Assembly: GCA_948567375.1 (NCBI GenBank)
Contig: OX419758.1
Span: 2,609,001 to 2,673,000, forward strand
DNA from: Lunularia cruciata
Lineage: Eukaryota; Streptophyta; Marchantiopsida; Lunulariales; Lunulariaceae
DNA: 64,000 nt
Direction of reading: 5' to 3'
The position numbers were made by a program, and so were the translations under genes. Of the stretch, positions 22,865 to 34,790 are shown piece after piece. How positions within the stretch are numbered: the first letter of the stretch is position 1; each line of letters begins with the position of its first letter. The notes under the pieces were generated by a model that was given only the letters and a program-made list of their open reading frames with translations, was not told the origin of the DNA and did no database searches.

Positions 22865-24755
22865 AGAAGGATGGAAGACCCCGTAGTATCAAACCTCGCC
22901 AGGATGAGGCAAAGGGGTAAAATGGGCCAAGTCCCAATAGTATTAGTATGAGAATTCTACCCCATTGCATCTAAGATTTCCGAGTTATGCAAGTTATATG
23001 GTCACAAACTATTTGAACATCCAAAGAAACATCACTTAGTATGATTGTTGTCCTATGGATTGCACCGGTGATGTTCCCTGTAGAGCAATGGGCAAATATT
23101 GCAAAGGATATGTTACAATGTATGAGAATGAGAATAGTTGACATATTTGTCAAAGAGTGTACGCTCCTTGACAAATCTATCAAATGCCATATCCATTATG
23201 CCATATACCTCCAAGTCTAGAGGAACAAAGAGGTGACCTTCCTATATACCTTTATATTTCAAAACCTTGCTTGTGATAGCTTTGCTTGCCGCCTATCCAC
23301 AAGGATAAGTAATCACTCCCTCCAAAATTGCATCAATAGAGTATATAACATATAGAGTTTATAAACACAACATTTGCTATTGTCATGCAATCGCTTGGAC
23401 CAAGTATAAGTCCATCCTAACCATGTCAATTGCAACATATATGAATGCTCCTTCCAAGTAAGGTAAACACTTTCTCATGCCATAACAAACACTACATCCT
23501 TGATGGGATTGTGTGTAGCTATCTTATGTCTTCTAAAAGGCCACCGTGCAATGTGGACCACTATTGCATCTAGTGTAGAACCATACTCACAAGTGAGTAA
23601 TGAAGATACAGACCAGTGGACCAAACCTAGGCAAAATTTCATCAATGTAGAGAAGATAGCAAGTGTCAGTCTGAATACCTTAATGCACCATTGAGCTAGG
23701 ATCCAATAGCATGCACCCTTGCCAAAACAAGAGCAAAGATGTGCTCTAGTAGCACAAGGAATGTATGAGTCAACTAAGAGAGAATGTAGTATATGTTTAA
23801 ATTGTTGCTCCATGAAGGAAAATTGCATGCCTTTGGTCCAATCCTAAGATAAGGAAGCAAAAGATGGAAGGTTCTCTTGTGCTTGTGGGGATAAACCATT
23901 TCTCTTTTCCTACAATAGCACTTGGAGAGAAAGAAAATCCCTCCTCCACCTTGATCACATATGTATTCAAGATTGGCCTATCAATAACCACAATATGGGA
24001 GGAAAGTAGAAGTGTTGAGAGAGCTCAACTACCCAAAAACAAAATAGGGTAGTCTCTTTTGCCTCTGCCTACTCCTCCACACTATATTGGTAGAGATGTT
24101 TATCTACGTGCCAAATCCTTTGTCACACACTCACATATCCTTGGTCCAATGATACCACCAAAGACTCCCATAATCCTCTTATTATAAACTCTCAAATGTG
24201 ATAGTAAGGTCATAGAAGGAAGAATTGTGCGAAGTAGGTAAGTTAGTTAACAAACAATACTAGAAGAGAACATACCAAATGTCACATGCAGATCTCTTAG
24301 TAGAGGAAGGTCATCCACATGGAGAATATCCTCTCCAAGGGTTGCATTTAAAATGCATGTGACAATATCCTCAAGTACTATTGGCACTATAAGAATATAG
24401 AGTTCATGTGTAGATATGATACATTCCTCTGAAATTTCAAAGCAGGGAGGGATAACTAAAAGGTACCATGCTTTGCATTTTGACACCTTGACTCTCAAGG
24501 TTGCAAAATGAAACTCGATAATCAAATGGTCAAAGGCCTACCTAATATGAACTATAGTGCACATGATGTGTGTATCATCTACCAAAGAGTGAAATATGGC
24601 CAAAATAATAGATAAAAGAGTTCTAAAATGAACCATAAAAAATAAAGATCTCCCTTAAAGATCTCTTGGTTTTGTACCAACAATTGACTCAAAGATGATA
24701 ATTATTCATGTTTTGTACCAACAATTGACTCAAAGATGATAATTATTCATGTGAG
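22865..24755 (-). mobile_element. RLE non-LTR copy L3, RT part to 3' tail
   Basis: Minus-strand copy that starts inside RT motif B and runs through the thumb (LRVKVSKCKAWYLLVIPP at 24247-24525), the linker (VLNTYVIKVEEG-like, 23797-23991), the zinc-knuckle region (LLTCEYGSTLDAIVVH at 23475-23828, with the second Cys now Tyr) and a degraded endonuclease to a shortened 3' tail near 22868. No TSD was found and the extreme tail is missing, unlike L2, L4, L5 and L6. It carries a 41-bp tandem duplication at its 5' end. Confidence 0.75.
24670..24751. repeat. 41-bp tandem duplication
   Basis: TTTTGTACCAACAATTGACT... occurs at 24670-24710 and again, identical, at 24711-24751. It lies at the 5' border of non-LTR copy L3. 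Confidence 0.85.
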
Positions 24756-25075
24756 AAAATGTTGGTTATAAAGAGAAGAATGAGAATGGTAGAAGGACAA
24801 CACAACAAGAATAAGAATTGCGAAGGATCCACTAGTCTCTAAGCTCTCACCGCACTTATGCACAAAAGACACCGATAGAAGTAAAATACATGAGTAGAAT
24901 AACACACTCCAAATGGATGGATACCTAGAGTGCTTTATTGCCTAAGGATACAACCTCACGACCCTTGGGTGTAACCATTCTAAATTGATGTGGTGTCTGA
25001 AAATGAAAACGATGATGGTGGACATCGGGGAAAACATGTTTTAGTTCTACTGGGGAAAACATATTTAAGTTCAAT

Positions 25076-25109
25076 TGTGTTCTACGTGGTCGCCTTTCTC
25101 TTTCTCTAG
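25076..25109 (+). mobile_element. 34-bp micro-insertion of the non-LTR 3' end (copy L8)
   Basis: Only the last 34 bp (TGTGTTCTACGTGGTCGCCT and a pyrimidine-rich end) are present. They match the end of copy L7 at 31.36 kb. The insert is bounded by a perfect 12-bp direct repeat TTTAAGTTCAAT at 25064-25075 and 25110-25121. Read as an extremely 5'-truncated insertion. Confidence 0.7.
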
Positions 25110-25322
25110 TTTAAGTTCAATAACTGTAGTTAAGAATGACGGCGAGTTATGTGGACCCATATTTGGCTGTGTAGCTGGCTGGAGATGGGAGTCCCCAACG
25201 GCTACAACCTCTATTAACGATAGCGGGAGTCGGTGAAGAATGGCCGATCACCACCGGATCAGGGGCCTTCTACTTTTAAGAACATCCTCCGCAACGAGTT
25301 CACCTTCATCAAAGAATTTTAC

Positions 25323-25330
25323 TATATAAA
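25323..25330 (+). promoter_or_regulatory. Candidate TATA box upstream of the HYLS1-like gene
   Basis: TATATAAA, about 990 bp before the proposed start codon, with GC-richer, leader-like sequence after it. A second TATA-like run (TATATATA) lies at 25677-25684. Which one is used, if either, cannot be decided from sequence. Confidence 0.3.
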
Positions 25331-26200
25331 AAGAGAATCAAGAAGGACGATCTAGTTCACGGGCGAGATTCCCGACCGTTATCGAATCGCGAATGGAGGC
25401 AAGCAGCCTGTTCTTGTAGTGCGAGTGCGGATGTTGTGGAAGTGACACGTAGGTTTGGGTGACGCGTCTGGAGGTTCGGAAAGAGGATCGGCCCCGAGTT
25501 CCCGCTCTGCGGAGTCCGGGTTCTCTTGCAACAAGCTCTTGTCAATTCGCAGAGGGTCCGATTTCTCTTTGCAGCTGCATGTTTTCTCTTTCTGCCAGGA
25601 GCTTTCGCTTCCTCTGTTTCTCTGACTGCCACTTTCTTCCCGATCTGTCTGTAGCAGTGCACAAATTCCGCGCAATTATATATAGGAAACCCGAGCACCT
25701 TTTCGATCGTGTGATTTGCAGTGGTATTCTTGATTTTGATTTGCGATCGTGTTCAATTTTGAGTGCTTTGCTTGCCTAACAGCTCGTTCACCCTCTTGAG
25801 CACTGAGGTGAAAAGATTGTAGAGTAATTCGATAATCAATAGAACAGTCATCTCAGCTTGCGCGTGGTCTACGTGTTCTGCACTCTACGGAAATAAATTT
25901 ATCTTTCTGCTTGTGTGTTTCGATATTTTAATTGTTCCCCCGATTTTAAGACTTTTGCGTGGGAGTGAGTGTATGACGTTTTTATGTGGAGATTCACAGC
26001 GTTGTCAATGCAATGTCGTTGAGCAAGCTCTCACTCGACTTCTTTCTACAGCCTCCGTACAGGGATAACATAGGTGTCTACTTTCGCCAATTGTTCGCTG
26101 TTGTGCCTCCCAGAACTAGTTTCACCTTCCTCATCACGTGATCCGGGGTTGCTTCGACGCCCGTTGTGTAACATACTTTCCTGAGTGTCTGTAAATTTTG

Positions 26201-26230
26201 AGGTGAGGTGAGGTGAGGTGAGGTGAGGTG
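26201..26230 (+). repeat. (AGGTG)6 microsatellite in the 5' leader
   Basis: Six perfect tandem AGGTG units. Each junction reads AG|GTGAG, the plant 5' splice-site consensus. It is followed by a pyrimidine-rich tract (26255-26300) and an AG near the proposed start codon, the layout of a possible leader intron. Confidence 0.8.
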
Positions 26231-26315
26231 ACAGTTCTTTGTGCTCGTTTTCCTGCTCTCTCTCTCTCCCTCCCGACTTCTTTCTCTCCTCTCTCTGTAC
26301 ATCAATTTTTCCACT

Positions 26316-29300
26316 ATGGCAGGTACTTTCTCGTTACCGGAGGTGCGTGATGAACTTGTGCTACTCGGGCATGACGATGTCCCGGACCATGTGATACTCG
26401 AAATCCTGTCGCAGACTCAGCATTACAGTCCCTGGTCAGCAGCTGATCCTCTCACCCATACTTCGAGAGCTTCAGGTAACGACTCGTCTCCGCCCCCGAC
26501 TATTCGCCGGAGTATGTCATCGCGCGAAGTGCACGGACGACCAGTCCCGGGTGATCGAGATTTCAGGAGATCGAACCACCGCATTGAAAGTTGTAGCAGA
26601 GGAGGGTTAGATTCCTTGTGCTTCACTCCAGATTTTGCTACGGAAGTGGACGAAATGAGAAAGATGTTGCGAATAATGCAGGGCACGAAGGAACAAATAT
26701 TTGGCTCGCGTAATGCACGTAACAGTTTGAAGAAGGCCATGGGACTAGCAGATGAACATGAGCAGTACGTCGGAAAGTTGTTCAGCGAATGGAGGGTCGT
26801 TGGAAAGGTTTTGCGCTGCAAACAGAAAGAGAAACATGAAGAGGATGAAAGTACGTCTGTGTTTGGGGTTGACAATGCTGTCAAGTCAGAGAATTCTCTG
26901 CCTAATGAGATCTTGGAGGAGTTCGATCACGTACCTGTGAGTGAGTTAAAGCGGACCAAATCGAAGGAGATGAATAGTTTTGGTAGACAGGCGCGTAGCG
27001 CAGGTATAAACGACGATGATTGGCAGACGGGATGTGAGGACATAGTGGAGGACGCCCAAGTAGTCAAAGAGAAAGCGAAAGGTAAACTTTTGGCTCAATC
27101 AAACGGAGAGACATCCACCAACTCCAGTGATCGCACCGTAGTAGACGATGAGAACACGAATGAGCTGGCAAGAGCTAGGTCTAATGAAACTGAGGATTAC
27201 GGTAGAGGTGGTATGAGAACAATTGATAAATTTGAAGATCGACGAAGATTATCAGTCGGTTCTGAAGAAATTCAGTCGGAAGGAGGCGATTACATTAGCG
27301 AGGCTGAATCTTCGAATACTCATGAAGGTGGAGACTTGTCGACTTATGGTTCACCCAAGTCACTGCATTCTCAGAAGCAAGAAGCTTGCTCCAGTCCTGC
27401 TGTGGATGAGCATTCTGCCGTTCCAAACAACATGGATTCGGAGACTAGTTCGAAAGCCTTGGATGCGGAGGAAACCCGTGATCGGGTAGGATTATTCAAA
27501 GGAAACCGACATTCAGGATCCTCCAAACCACCTAGTCTAATTCCCCTGGTTATACCTATCGAAAGGGAGAATCCCGATGGCAACCCCTTTCTTAGGACGC
27601 CAGATCAAAGAAGTCTCTCTGAACACCACTCCCCCTTCAATGATCGTAGTAATATTCCTACTGGTAATGATCAAAGGCGTAACAGAAGGCTTGCAGGGGA
27701 AGGACATCCGCGTCCAAAACCAGCTCCATGGATCTCAGGTTTGAATACGCCGGAGAAGAGCCCCAAACGGGTACTCAGTTTTGATTCCAGAAGGAGAGAG
27801 GGCCCAGAATTCAGAGCTCAAGGTCCCTCAGACGTCCCCGAGGACTTGCTCGATCGAATGCTTGCTAAATCACCGTCATCTTCAATTCGTAGACCTGGGA
27901 AACCTTTGTTGAAGTCCAATTCCGAGAAATATGATGTTCGCCTTCCTACTCCTCGAAGTAAAGCGGCTAATGACACTGCAAAGGCAGCGGGTGATTCTTC
28001 GAAGGCTCTCAAAGATTCTTCGGATCACCTTGACTTGCCTTCTTTTCACGCTCTTTCACCACTTAAAGTGGATAAAGCCTGTGGTGTCTTGGAGTCAGCA
28101 AGACACAGCTCGTGCACAGTCTGTGCTGCAAGAAGGATTAGTGGCGAGAGCAGTCCTGCACTGCCGAAATCGGGTAGCAGGAGTCCCTTTGGTGGTGCAA
28201 GCAGTCCCCTTCCTCCAAGCAAAACTGCAAACAGAATTCCAGTCAACGCGAATGCGCCAGAAGCCTCGCCAAAGCATAGTACTATGAAGAAAAGCTCGGG
28301 ACTGTACACGCCGATATCTCGCGAGACGAGGAAACCAAATATAGTTCTCAAGACCAGCGTCTCCCGGCCTATAACAGCAGATACGACTGACAGCGACCGG
28401 CCAGTCATCCGGCGTCAGAGCTCTATGCGACTGAGTGCGGAGTCATCTGGTAATAATTTCTATGGATTCTCCTTCACAATATTTTGAATTCTTGTTGAGC
28501 AGGTTCAATTTCGAGTGTTCGTGGAGTTTGTATTTGATCGGATTTGACGTACAACCGTGCCTTGTTACGTAAACGTCGTTGAAGCTACGTTTTCATAAGA
28601 CGGTAACTTTCTTGTATGCTACTCATTATGCGCAGTTCTCTGTTTCATCTAACTGGTCTTTTGCAATTCTGATTATATAGGAACCAGCAGACAACCATTT
28701 CTGCTGGATATGGAGAGTATAGAACTTTATTTCGTAATGAGAGTTAGAAATGTGGGAACCCAATTCCGTCCAAAGTCCCTTGATTCTAACCATTCACCAC
28801 TGGTTTTATCCCGGAAATTCTATTGCTTTTAACTGTAGCTGTACAAGGATCCTCCAACGACTCTAGGAGTGGTCTCGAGTCACCGAGCCTCACAAGGTCT
28901 TCAACAAGCTTGAACGAGCGGAGAACTCCAAAGGATAAGCTTACACCAGGAGGACCTCGGAGAGGTGGTAAAGTGGATCGCGTTGCAAGGTAACTGAAAT
29001 CTTTTTGACTCAATTTAGTTACCCTTCAAACAGAATAGTTTTTCACTACTTTCGATACCTCAGATTTAAACGGATTTGAAGTGAGTCGCGATTCTTCGAA
29101 TCACCTTTCTTAGGGCCTGAACACACCTTTGCAATAAATCAATTAATGCGCTTCAGTTGAGTATCGATAAGATAATCCGTTCATAAGATAATCATTTAAG
29201 ATAATCCGTTCTTGCGAGCTAAGTCCATAGTGTTTCACTGTCTGTTCAATTTGCACCCTGAAGTGGACAATTGAATCTCCTTAAGTTGCCGAGCAGATGA

Positions 29301-29561
29301 AGAAGACACTGAAGTTCAGATTGACCTATTGCACACATGCAAGGAGGCAGTGTGGTATGATACTTAATGATTGTGCCTTGTAGGTTTGCAGAAATGCAAA
29401 ATCTTTGGAAAAGCGATAAATTTCTGAAAGCTTGTGGAAAGAGAAAATCACAGAGTTTCCATCGCATATTTTCAGAATTACATAAGTCTCATGAACGGTT
29501 CTATGCTGCTTTCCGAGAACGGTCAGTCAAATGCTGTAGATGCTGGCACCTACTGAGATAA
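26316..29561 (+). CDS. HYLS1: HYLS1-like centriole/basal-body protein (three exons)
   Basis: Proposed exons 26316-28449, 28839-28989 and 29384-29561; all introns are GT-AG and phases match, giving 820 residues. Human HYLS1 is about 300 residues. The N-terminus has VRDELVLLGHDDVPDHVILE (residues about 8-27), a short helical module common at the start of HYLS1-type proteins. The middle (about 200-700) is Ser/Pro-rich and probably disordered with many S/T-P sites. The C-terminus carries KVDRVARFAEMQNLWKSDKF, split by intron 2; it matches the conserved D-R-V-A-R-[YF] core of the HYLS1 box. HYLS1 is a centriole component that templates cilium assembly. The start MAGTFSL is chosen over an in-frame ATG at 26241, whose extra 25 residues are low-complexity leader sequence. 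Identification rests on two motifs; another exon after 29520 is possible. Confidence 0.65.
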
Positions 29562-29567
29562 TCGGCT

Positions 29568-29573
29568 AATAAA
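29568..29573 (+). terminator. Candidate polyadenylation signal
   Basis: AATAAA seven bases after the proposed stop codon of the HYLS1-like gene. The position is unusually close to the stop but fits a short 3' UTR; this supports exon 3 as the last exon only weakly. Confidence 0.3.
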
Positions 29574-29574
29574 G

Positions 29575-31262
29575 ATACGATGTTCTTGTTGATTGCACTG
29601 CATAAAACAAATAATATTTTATAAGAACTCCGTTTTCGTATTTCTTGATTAACCTTGCTAAAGCACCGAAAGAGATGTCACTTTAAACTATACTGCTTTG
29701 CTGCAGAGAAGTCTCTCAAAAGTACACGTTAGTCTAGGTCTAGAATAATGCAATGGCTTGATTGGCGGATCTGACTTTGCCATAAGTAAATAGTATATCT
29801 ACTTCCTTCTTGACGGTCCCGTTGTCTGAAGGTGTGGGATTGAAGAGTCATCTGTATCGGTGATTGAAGGTGTGGATCTGCTGAGGCAAGGATTATGATG
29901 GTAACGAGTTTGTGAATAAAATTGTAAGTAGTAGTGAAAATCCCGAGCAGGTCTACCAGTGCAGGCCGCCACAAGAGCGTGTTAAAGTCTTTGGTGACTG
30001 TTAAAACATCGTTTGCTATCCTGGATATGATTAAGCACACTAACATACTTGGTTTGAATTTGTACGACGTCGATCTGATAAATTCCACTGGTGATTATTG
30101 TTCTTGACGCAGTGTGCTGGATGCTACGCGGCAAAACTTCGAACAACCACCGTTCGTAGTGCCTCACAGCAATTCCTACCGTATCAGGTCACCGCGGGGA
30201 TTTCCGTCATCTGTAATTTAAGTGCTGGATACGACCCTTTTCCGGGTTAGAAATTCCTATCTAAATTTCCTGGACTCCTGCGCGAGTTGAAGATCGGGTC
30301 GTCTTCAGGGTCATAATGTATCATAAAGAGAGGCTATCGGAGTACTTCAATCAGCCGGACACAACTACACTCAACCACGTGAATGAACCACTGCATTAGC
30401 AACTACCGCTGCCTGAGGTAGCAGGTCTTTCGAAGCTACTTTCCTCACACTAAAGGAGCAGCATCATCTGTTATTTCTGGCTTCAGCGCTTGCACGACGT
30501 GATGTAGGCAAACTTACGACAACAGGTTGTGGCTGCATCAACGCTTACGCTTCTTGTCATGGAGTTGGCCGTGTTCGACAGACTTTCCAAGTACAGTTCC
30601 CGCTTGCGTTTTTAGAATAGGCGGACAGGTGCTGATGCAAATACCTTCACCAGTGCGCATGAAGGCTCGGAGGCACAAGGTTCAGAATCTGCACCGGTTC
30701 ATGCTTCTTAACGGAGCTTGCTACTTAAGGGTTGTACCTGGAGAGTTCACTACTGCCATGTCTTTAGCAAGCTATAGGATTGCTTCAAACCGTACTTTCG
30801 ACCTCCTTATTACTACACACCGAGTGGCGTGCATCTTCAAGCTTGTTTGGCAAGGGCTCTTCAGGTTGACCTAGTCGTGTGTTTGGAATGGGTTCTTGCC
30901 AATTGAAGGTACTTAGGAAGTTGAGCTTTTGGTTTTGTCACCTGAAGGTGTTGGCCAGACGATTCTCCAGTCACAACAAACAATTTTTTTAGTAGCAAGA
31001 TTTGTAATCAGCTGATTACATCACGATGTGACACTCCGAACCCCGGAAGTGGGACCATTCTGGCAAGTCTGTACTATGGACAATTGAGGTCCTGTTAGAC
31101 TTATTGATTCATGGGGTTGTTTGCTATGGATGCAACACCCATCCTATGTTAACCACATAATAGATTGGTTTTTAGGTTGGCAGGGTGCGCCAGCCCTGCA
31201 TTGGGACATATTGTCAATGTATATCGCACTTATGGTCCCATCTATTCAAGACATCAATCTCT
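29575..31262. other. Intergenic region without recognised gene
   Basis: Near-balanced composition, open frames up to 119 codons without domain motifs. It includes the likely 3' flank of the HYLS1-like gene. No repeats or RNA genes were recognised. Confidence 0.5.
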
Positions 31263-31280
31263 ACTTTCCGATATCATTCA

Positions 31281-31385
31281 CACTTTGTCTCTCCCTTGTA
31301 CGGCTTGATTGGGTCTTCCCATCTTTCGTTTTTTCTACGCGGTCGCCTTCTTCCTTATTGTGTTCTACGTGGTCGCCTTTCTCCC
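31281..31385 (+). mobile_element. Non-LTR 3'-tail insertion (copy L7)
   Basis: A 105-bp plus-strand insert with CTCTCCCTTGTACGGCTTG, GGTCTTCCCATC, TTCTACGCGGTCGCCTTC and a second, near-copy TTCTACGTGGTCGCCTTTCTC. It is flanked by an 18-bp direct repeat with one mismatch (ACTTTCCGATATC[A/G]TTCA) at 31263-31280 and 31386-31403. The doubled terminal motif may define a subfamily shared with L8. Confidence 0.8.
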
Positions 31386-32236
31386 ACTTTCCGATATCGT
31401 TCAGAAAAGCAATTGCTTTTCATCTCATCACACCAGATACGACAACCATTAAGTTATAGCTAACACTGGTACAGTACTCTGCTCCATCGTCATCTTCCGA
31501 CTCACACGTCAGGTAATCTGCAACAGTGATGGTTCCTCTTGTGTACATTCCTCTTTCTCATTCCATTTCACATCAACAGCAGAATGCGACTTCTTGAAGC
31601 CACTTGTTGATGAGGGACTCGATGTGATGTGACCGAAGTCGGGTAACACAAGCATGACCCGACAATCGCACGTTTCCCGACTTAATTGTCCTCAACAGCC
31701 AAAAAGACTTGGAACAGTATATGAGGGAATAAGGTCTTCTGGACTGTACTCCAAATAAATAGAATTAAATCAGCATCGTTTCTCGCTGCTTGAAAGAACC
31801 TTTGTCCCGCACCTTCCATGCATTACACCCAGTTACTGGCAGTGACGCACAAATACATAAGTATCACTGCCAGGGAGTTCCAGCTCTCTTCGACCCCACA
31901 GCGTCATTCACATCGCTCCATGGTTGACGAGCCAATATCGGAAAGAAACCAGCAAGGAGAATCTGTTCGTCGAAGAAGCTGGATCAATAATGCCCCGATT
32001 GACTACATGCGAGCAGATGCTGAACGCATAGGCCGCGCACCAGGCTGTATGACCTGGCAAGGAGCAGCGTATCCCGTGAAGCGCGACTGCATCAACCACA
32101 CAGTACAGTAGAGTTCCTCGACAGCACATAAACTGCGTTCCCGAAGTCGAACGCAGTTGATGAGGTATCTTATCGAAGCGATCTGATAACCTGTACCAAC
32201 TTCGTGTTAGCGTTATTGTACTTCCTCTAAATTTAA

Positions 32237-32338
32237 GGGACTTGCTATTTCGACCAAGCAATCTACTATTTCCATCACACCTAATCGAGCAAAGGTTAGT
32301 TTAGTAACACCGCTATTATGATTGTAATCATACAGCAA
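32237..32338 (+). repeat. Left terminal inverted repeat of MULE
   Basis: About 100 bp matching the reverse complement of 36098-36200 with scattered differences. It contains an inner palindrome ATGATTGTAATCAT. Confidence 0.8.
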
Positions 32339-32469
32339 CAGGCGCGAGCTCTTTCACTTTGCACTATGCTACGTGATATTTGTTTCTCTTTGCTTCCACT
32401 GTGCACCAAGAGTCACCAAGTTTTGCTATCCTTATTCTTTGCTCATTATTATTGCCATTCACTTGTAAA

Positions 32470-34045
32470 ATATAGGATGCTTGACACTGGTGTGAATTAT
32501 TTGGACTGGGACAGTGTAATTGCATATGTTTATAGCCATGCTCACAACATTGGTTTTGCCACTACTATCCAATGTGCAGACCTTGTGCATGGTTGTGTCA
32601 AAATACGTTGTGACTGTGGTTGCACATACAAGAAACGCAACAACAAAGAACTGATGACCAACGGAGTTTATCTTTGATGCAATTGACTGTCCGTGGAAAG
32701 GTATTGCTTGCAGAAGTTATGAAAATAGATGGAGCTTCACCATTGATGATGATAACCATAATCACTAAATGTCTAATGAACGTCAAGCCATCCGAGTGCA
32801 CAAAAGTTAACTGAAGCGGCTAAGATGTCAATCAACAGATTGGTAGCAGTGGGCATCCCTACCCGCCAAATTTTAATGAAGTTGTGTAATGAGAGTTCAA
32901 ATGCACTTGTGATTGCCAAGACTGTGAATAACACCAGATCCAAGTGTCAACACGCAATCTTTGATGGTCTTTTTGCCATACAAGCACTCTTGGGTGAGTT
33001 AAAAGAGCATGGATTTCACTATGCTCTCTGATGAGAATGTATGAGGTTGAGAATGAATGATGAGTCTGATGACAATGGTTGTATCAAACATCTTTTCTTT
33101 GCCCATCCAGATTCCATTGGCCTTGCCAAGCGGTATTCTACAATCATCTTGATGGACTGTACATATAAAACAAATCGCTTCAAGATGCCTCTTCTACATG
33201 TAAATAGGAGCACAGGCCCCAATACATCAGCCACGGTTTGTTAGCGGAGAGGACATCTTCCTTAGCAGAGAGGACATCTTGGAGTATTAATGTGCTCTGG
33301 AAAAAGTTTGTAATCTATTTGGTGGTATCGCTCTAGTGGTGATTGTGAATGATGCAGATAATACCTTGATAAATGCAATTGGTTGTGTCTTTTATGATGC
33401 TCGACATCTACTTTGCCTTTGGCACCTCTAGAAGAACGTCCTCACAAACTGCAAGAAATTTTTGAAGATAGAGAATAAAGTGAAGGAAATAATGACAACG
33501 TTGTCAAGTACCTACCAAATAGTCATAGCCACAACTTTGATGCAAAGTGGGATGAACTTTAGTGATGTATTGTCAATCAAAAAGTACTTGGAAAGCACTT
33601 GGCTACCACAAAAGAAATTTTCACCACACGGGTTGGCAATTGTTTACATTTTGGGAACTCCTCAACATCATCTCTAGAAGGGGCACATGTGGCACTCAAA
33701 AAAAACCTACAAATGTCCACCGAGGATCTATATGTTGTCCAAGAGTGACAAGCCCATGTAATCACACATCAAGTAGCAAAATGCTGCTTAGCTGTTACAA
33801 GTGAGAATCTTAAGGTTACACACCGAATACAAAGTCAATTGTTTCCATATTTGGTTGGCCAAGTCATTGTACATGCTTTGAAGTTGTTGGAGCAGCAATA
33901 GATAGTGCATGGAAAAGAGTGCTCATGCCACTTTAGATTTTCAATGGGGTTATCATGTGCATATGACCTTGCAAAATTGCCAAAGGGTACATTGGTCCCT
34001 CTAGCAAGAATTCATCACCATTGGCACCTAGATCATACAGGTGTG
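32470..34045 (+). pseudogene. MULE transposase remnant
   Basis: In shifting frames: a WRKY/GCM1-like DNA-binding part with CDCGCTYKKRN and DCPWKGIACRSYENRWSF followed by DNHNH; the catalytic start RYSTIILMDCTYKTNRFKMP (about 33130-33190) carrying the first catalytic Asp; VIVNDADNTLINAIG and ARHLLCLWHL (33340-33430) with the second Asp and the C-x2-H; and a SWIM-like end with GLSCAYDLAKLPKG and IHHHWHLDHTG (33950-34040). Several frameshifts and stops. It would cut and paste the element between its inverted repeats. The last part is interrupted by the solo LTR. Confidence 0.8.
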
Positions 34046-34785
34046 TGTAATATCAATAGCTAGACATATTAGCTAGAGGTGAAAATTGGCTTGGTAACAT
34101 CTAGAAGGATGTTATGTATGATGTGTTAGGTAGATCAAATAGAGGTGTCACCAAAAGAATACTTCTACTAATAGGGCAAAAGCCAAATATAACCTAAAAT
34201 TGTAATACCAATAGTTAGACATATTAACTAGAGTTGAAATTGCCTTGGTAATATCTGGAAAGATATTATATTTGATAGGTTAGGTAGATTAGATAGAGAT
34301 GGCACCAAAAGAGGATTTCTACTACTAGGGTAGGAGACAAATTTAGCTTGGAAACTTTAGAGCATATTTTGGAGGCCTAAATGGATGAATTAGGCCTCAA
34401 AAATATGCAAACCCCCCCCCCCCCTTCATTCCCTTCACTACTCAGTTTGTCTCATTGAGAGCTTTCCAATGGTACCTCACCCACATGATTTGGAGATTCT
34501 TACAAGAAGATTCCCTAAAGATTCCCTCCGGTCAAAGGTGGTTTGACCAACCAGATAGGATTAGAGCCAACATGTTACACATGCATGCAACTAATCTAAG
34601 GGTAGAGATCATTGACATGTCACCCATCCATGTATTTGATCCAAGGGTGGAGCTTCTTGCGGGTAGTCTCTTTTGCTATATAATACAATCAAGGTGCTCC
34701 TTTGGGGCATCGGAGGTTTGAGTGTGAAACTGTGTGTTTCTTACTCTATGTTTCTCTTCAAGTCTCATATCCTCGGAGTATTACA
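34046..34785 (+). repeat. Solo LTR of gypsy family A inside the MULE
   Basis: Starts TGTAATATCAATAGC and ends GAGTATTACA, bounded by a perfect 5-bp TSD GTGTG (34041-34045 and 34786-34790). Matches LTRs at 51421-52146 and 56028-56501. An internal duplication of about 154 bp (starts near 34048 and 34202) is shared by the family. It holds a run of 13 C at 34412-34424 and a CTATATAATA promoter-like box near 34676. Confidence 0.9.
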
Positions 34786-34790
34786 GTGTG

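Noticed and set aside
24670-24751. CRISPR-like direct repeats
   Set aside because: Only two adjacent units without spacers, in a eukaryotic transposon.
25459-25779. 106-codon frame upstream of the HYLS1-like gene
   Set aside because: Composition and position fit an untranslated leader; no motif.
34412-34424. Run of 13 C as a regulatory G-quadruplex
   Set aside because: A single homopolymer in one LTR copy; more likely slippage.
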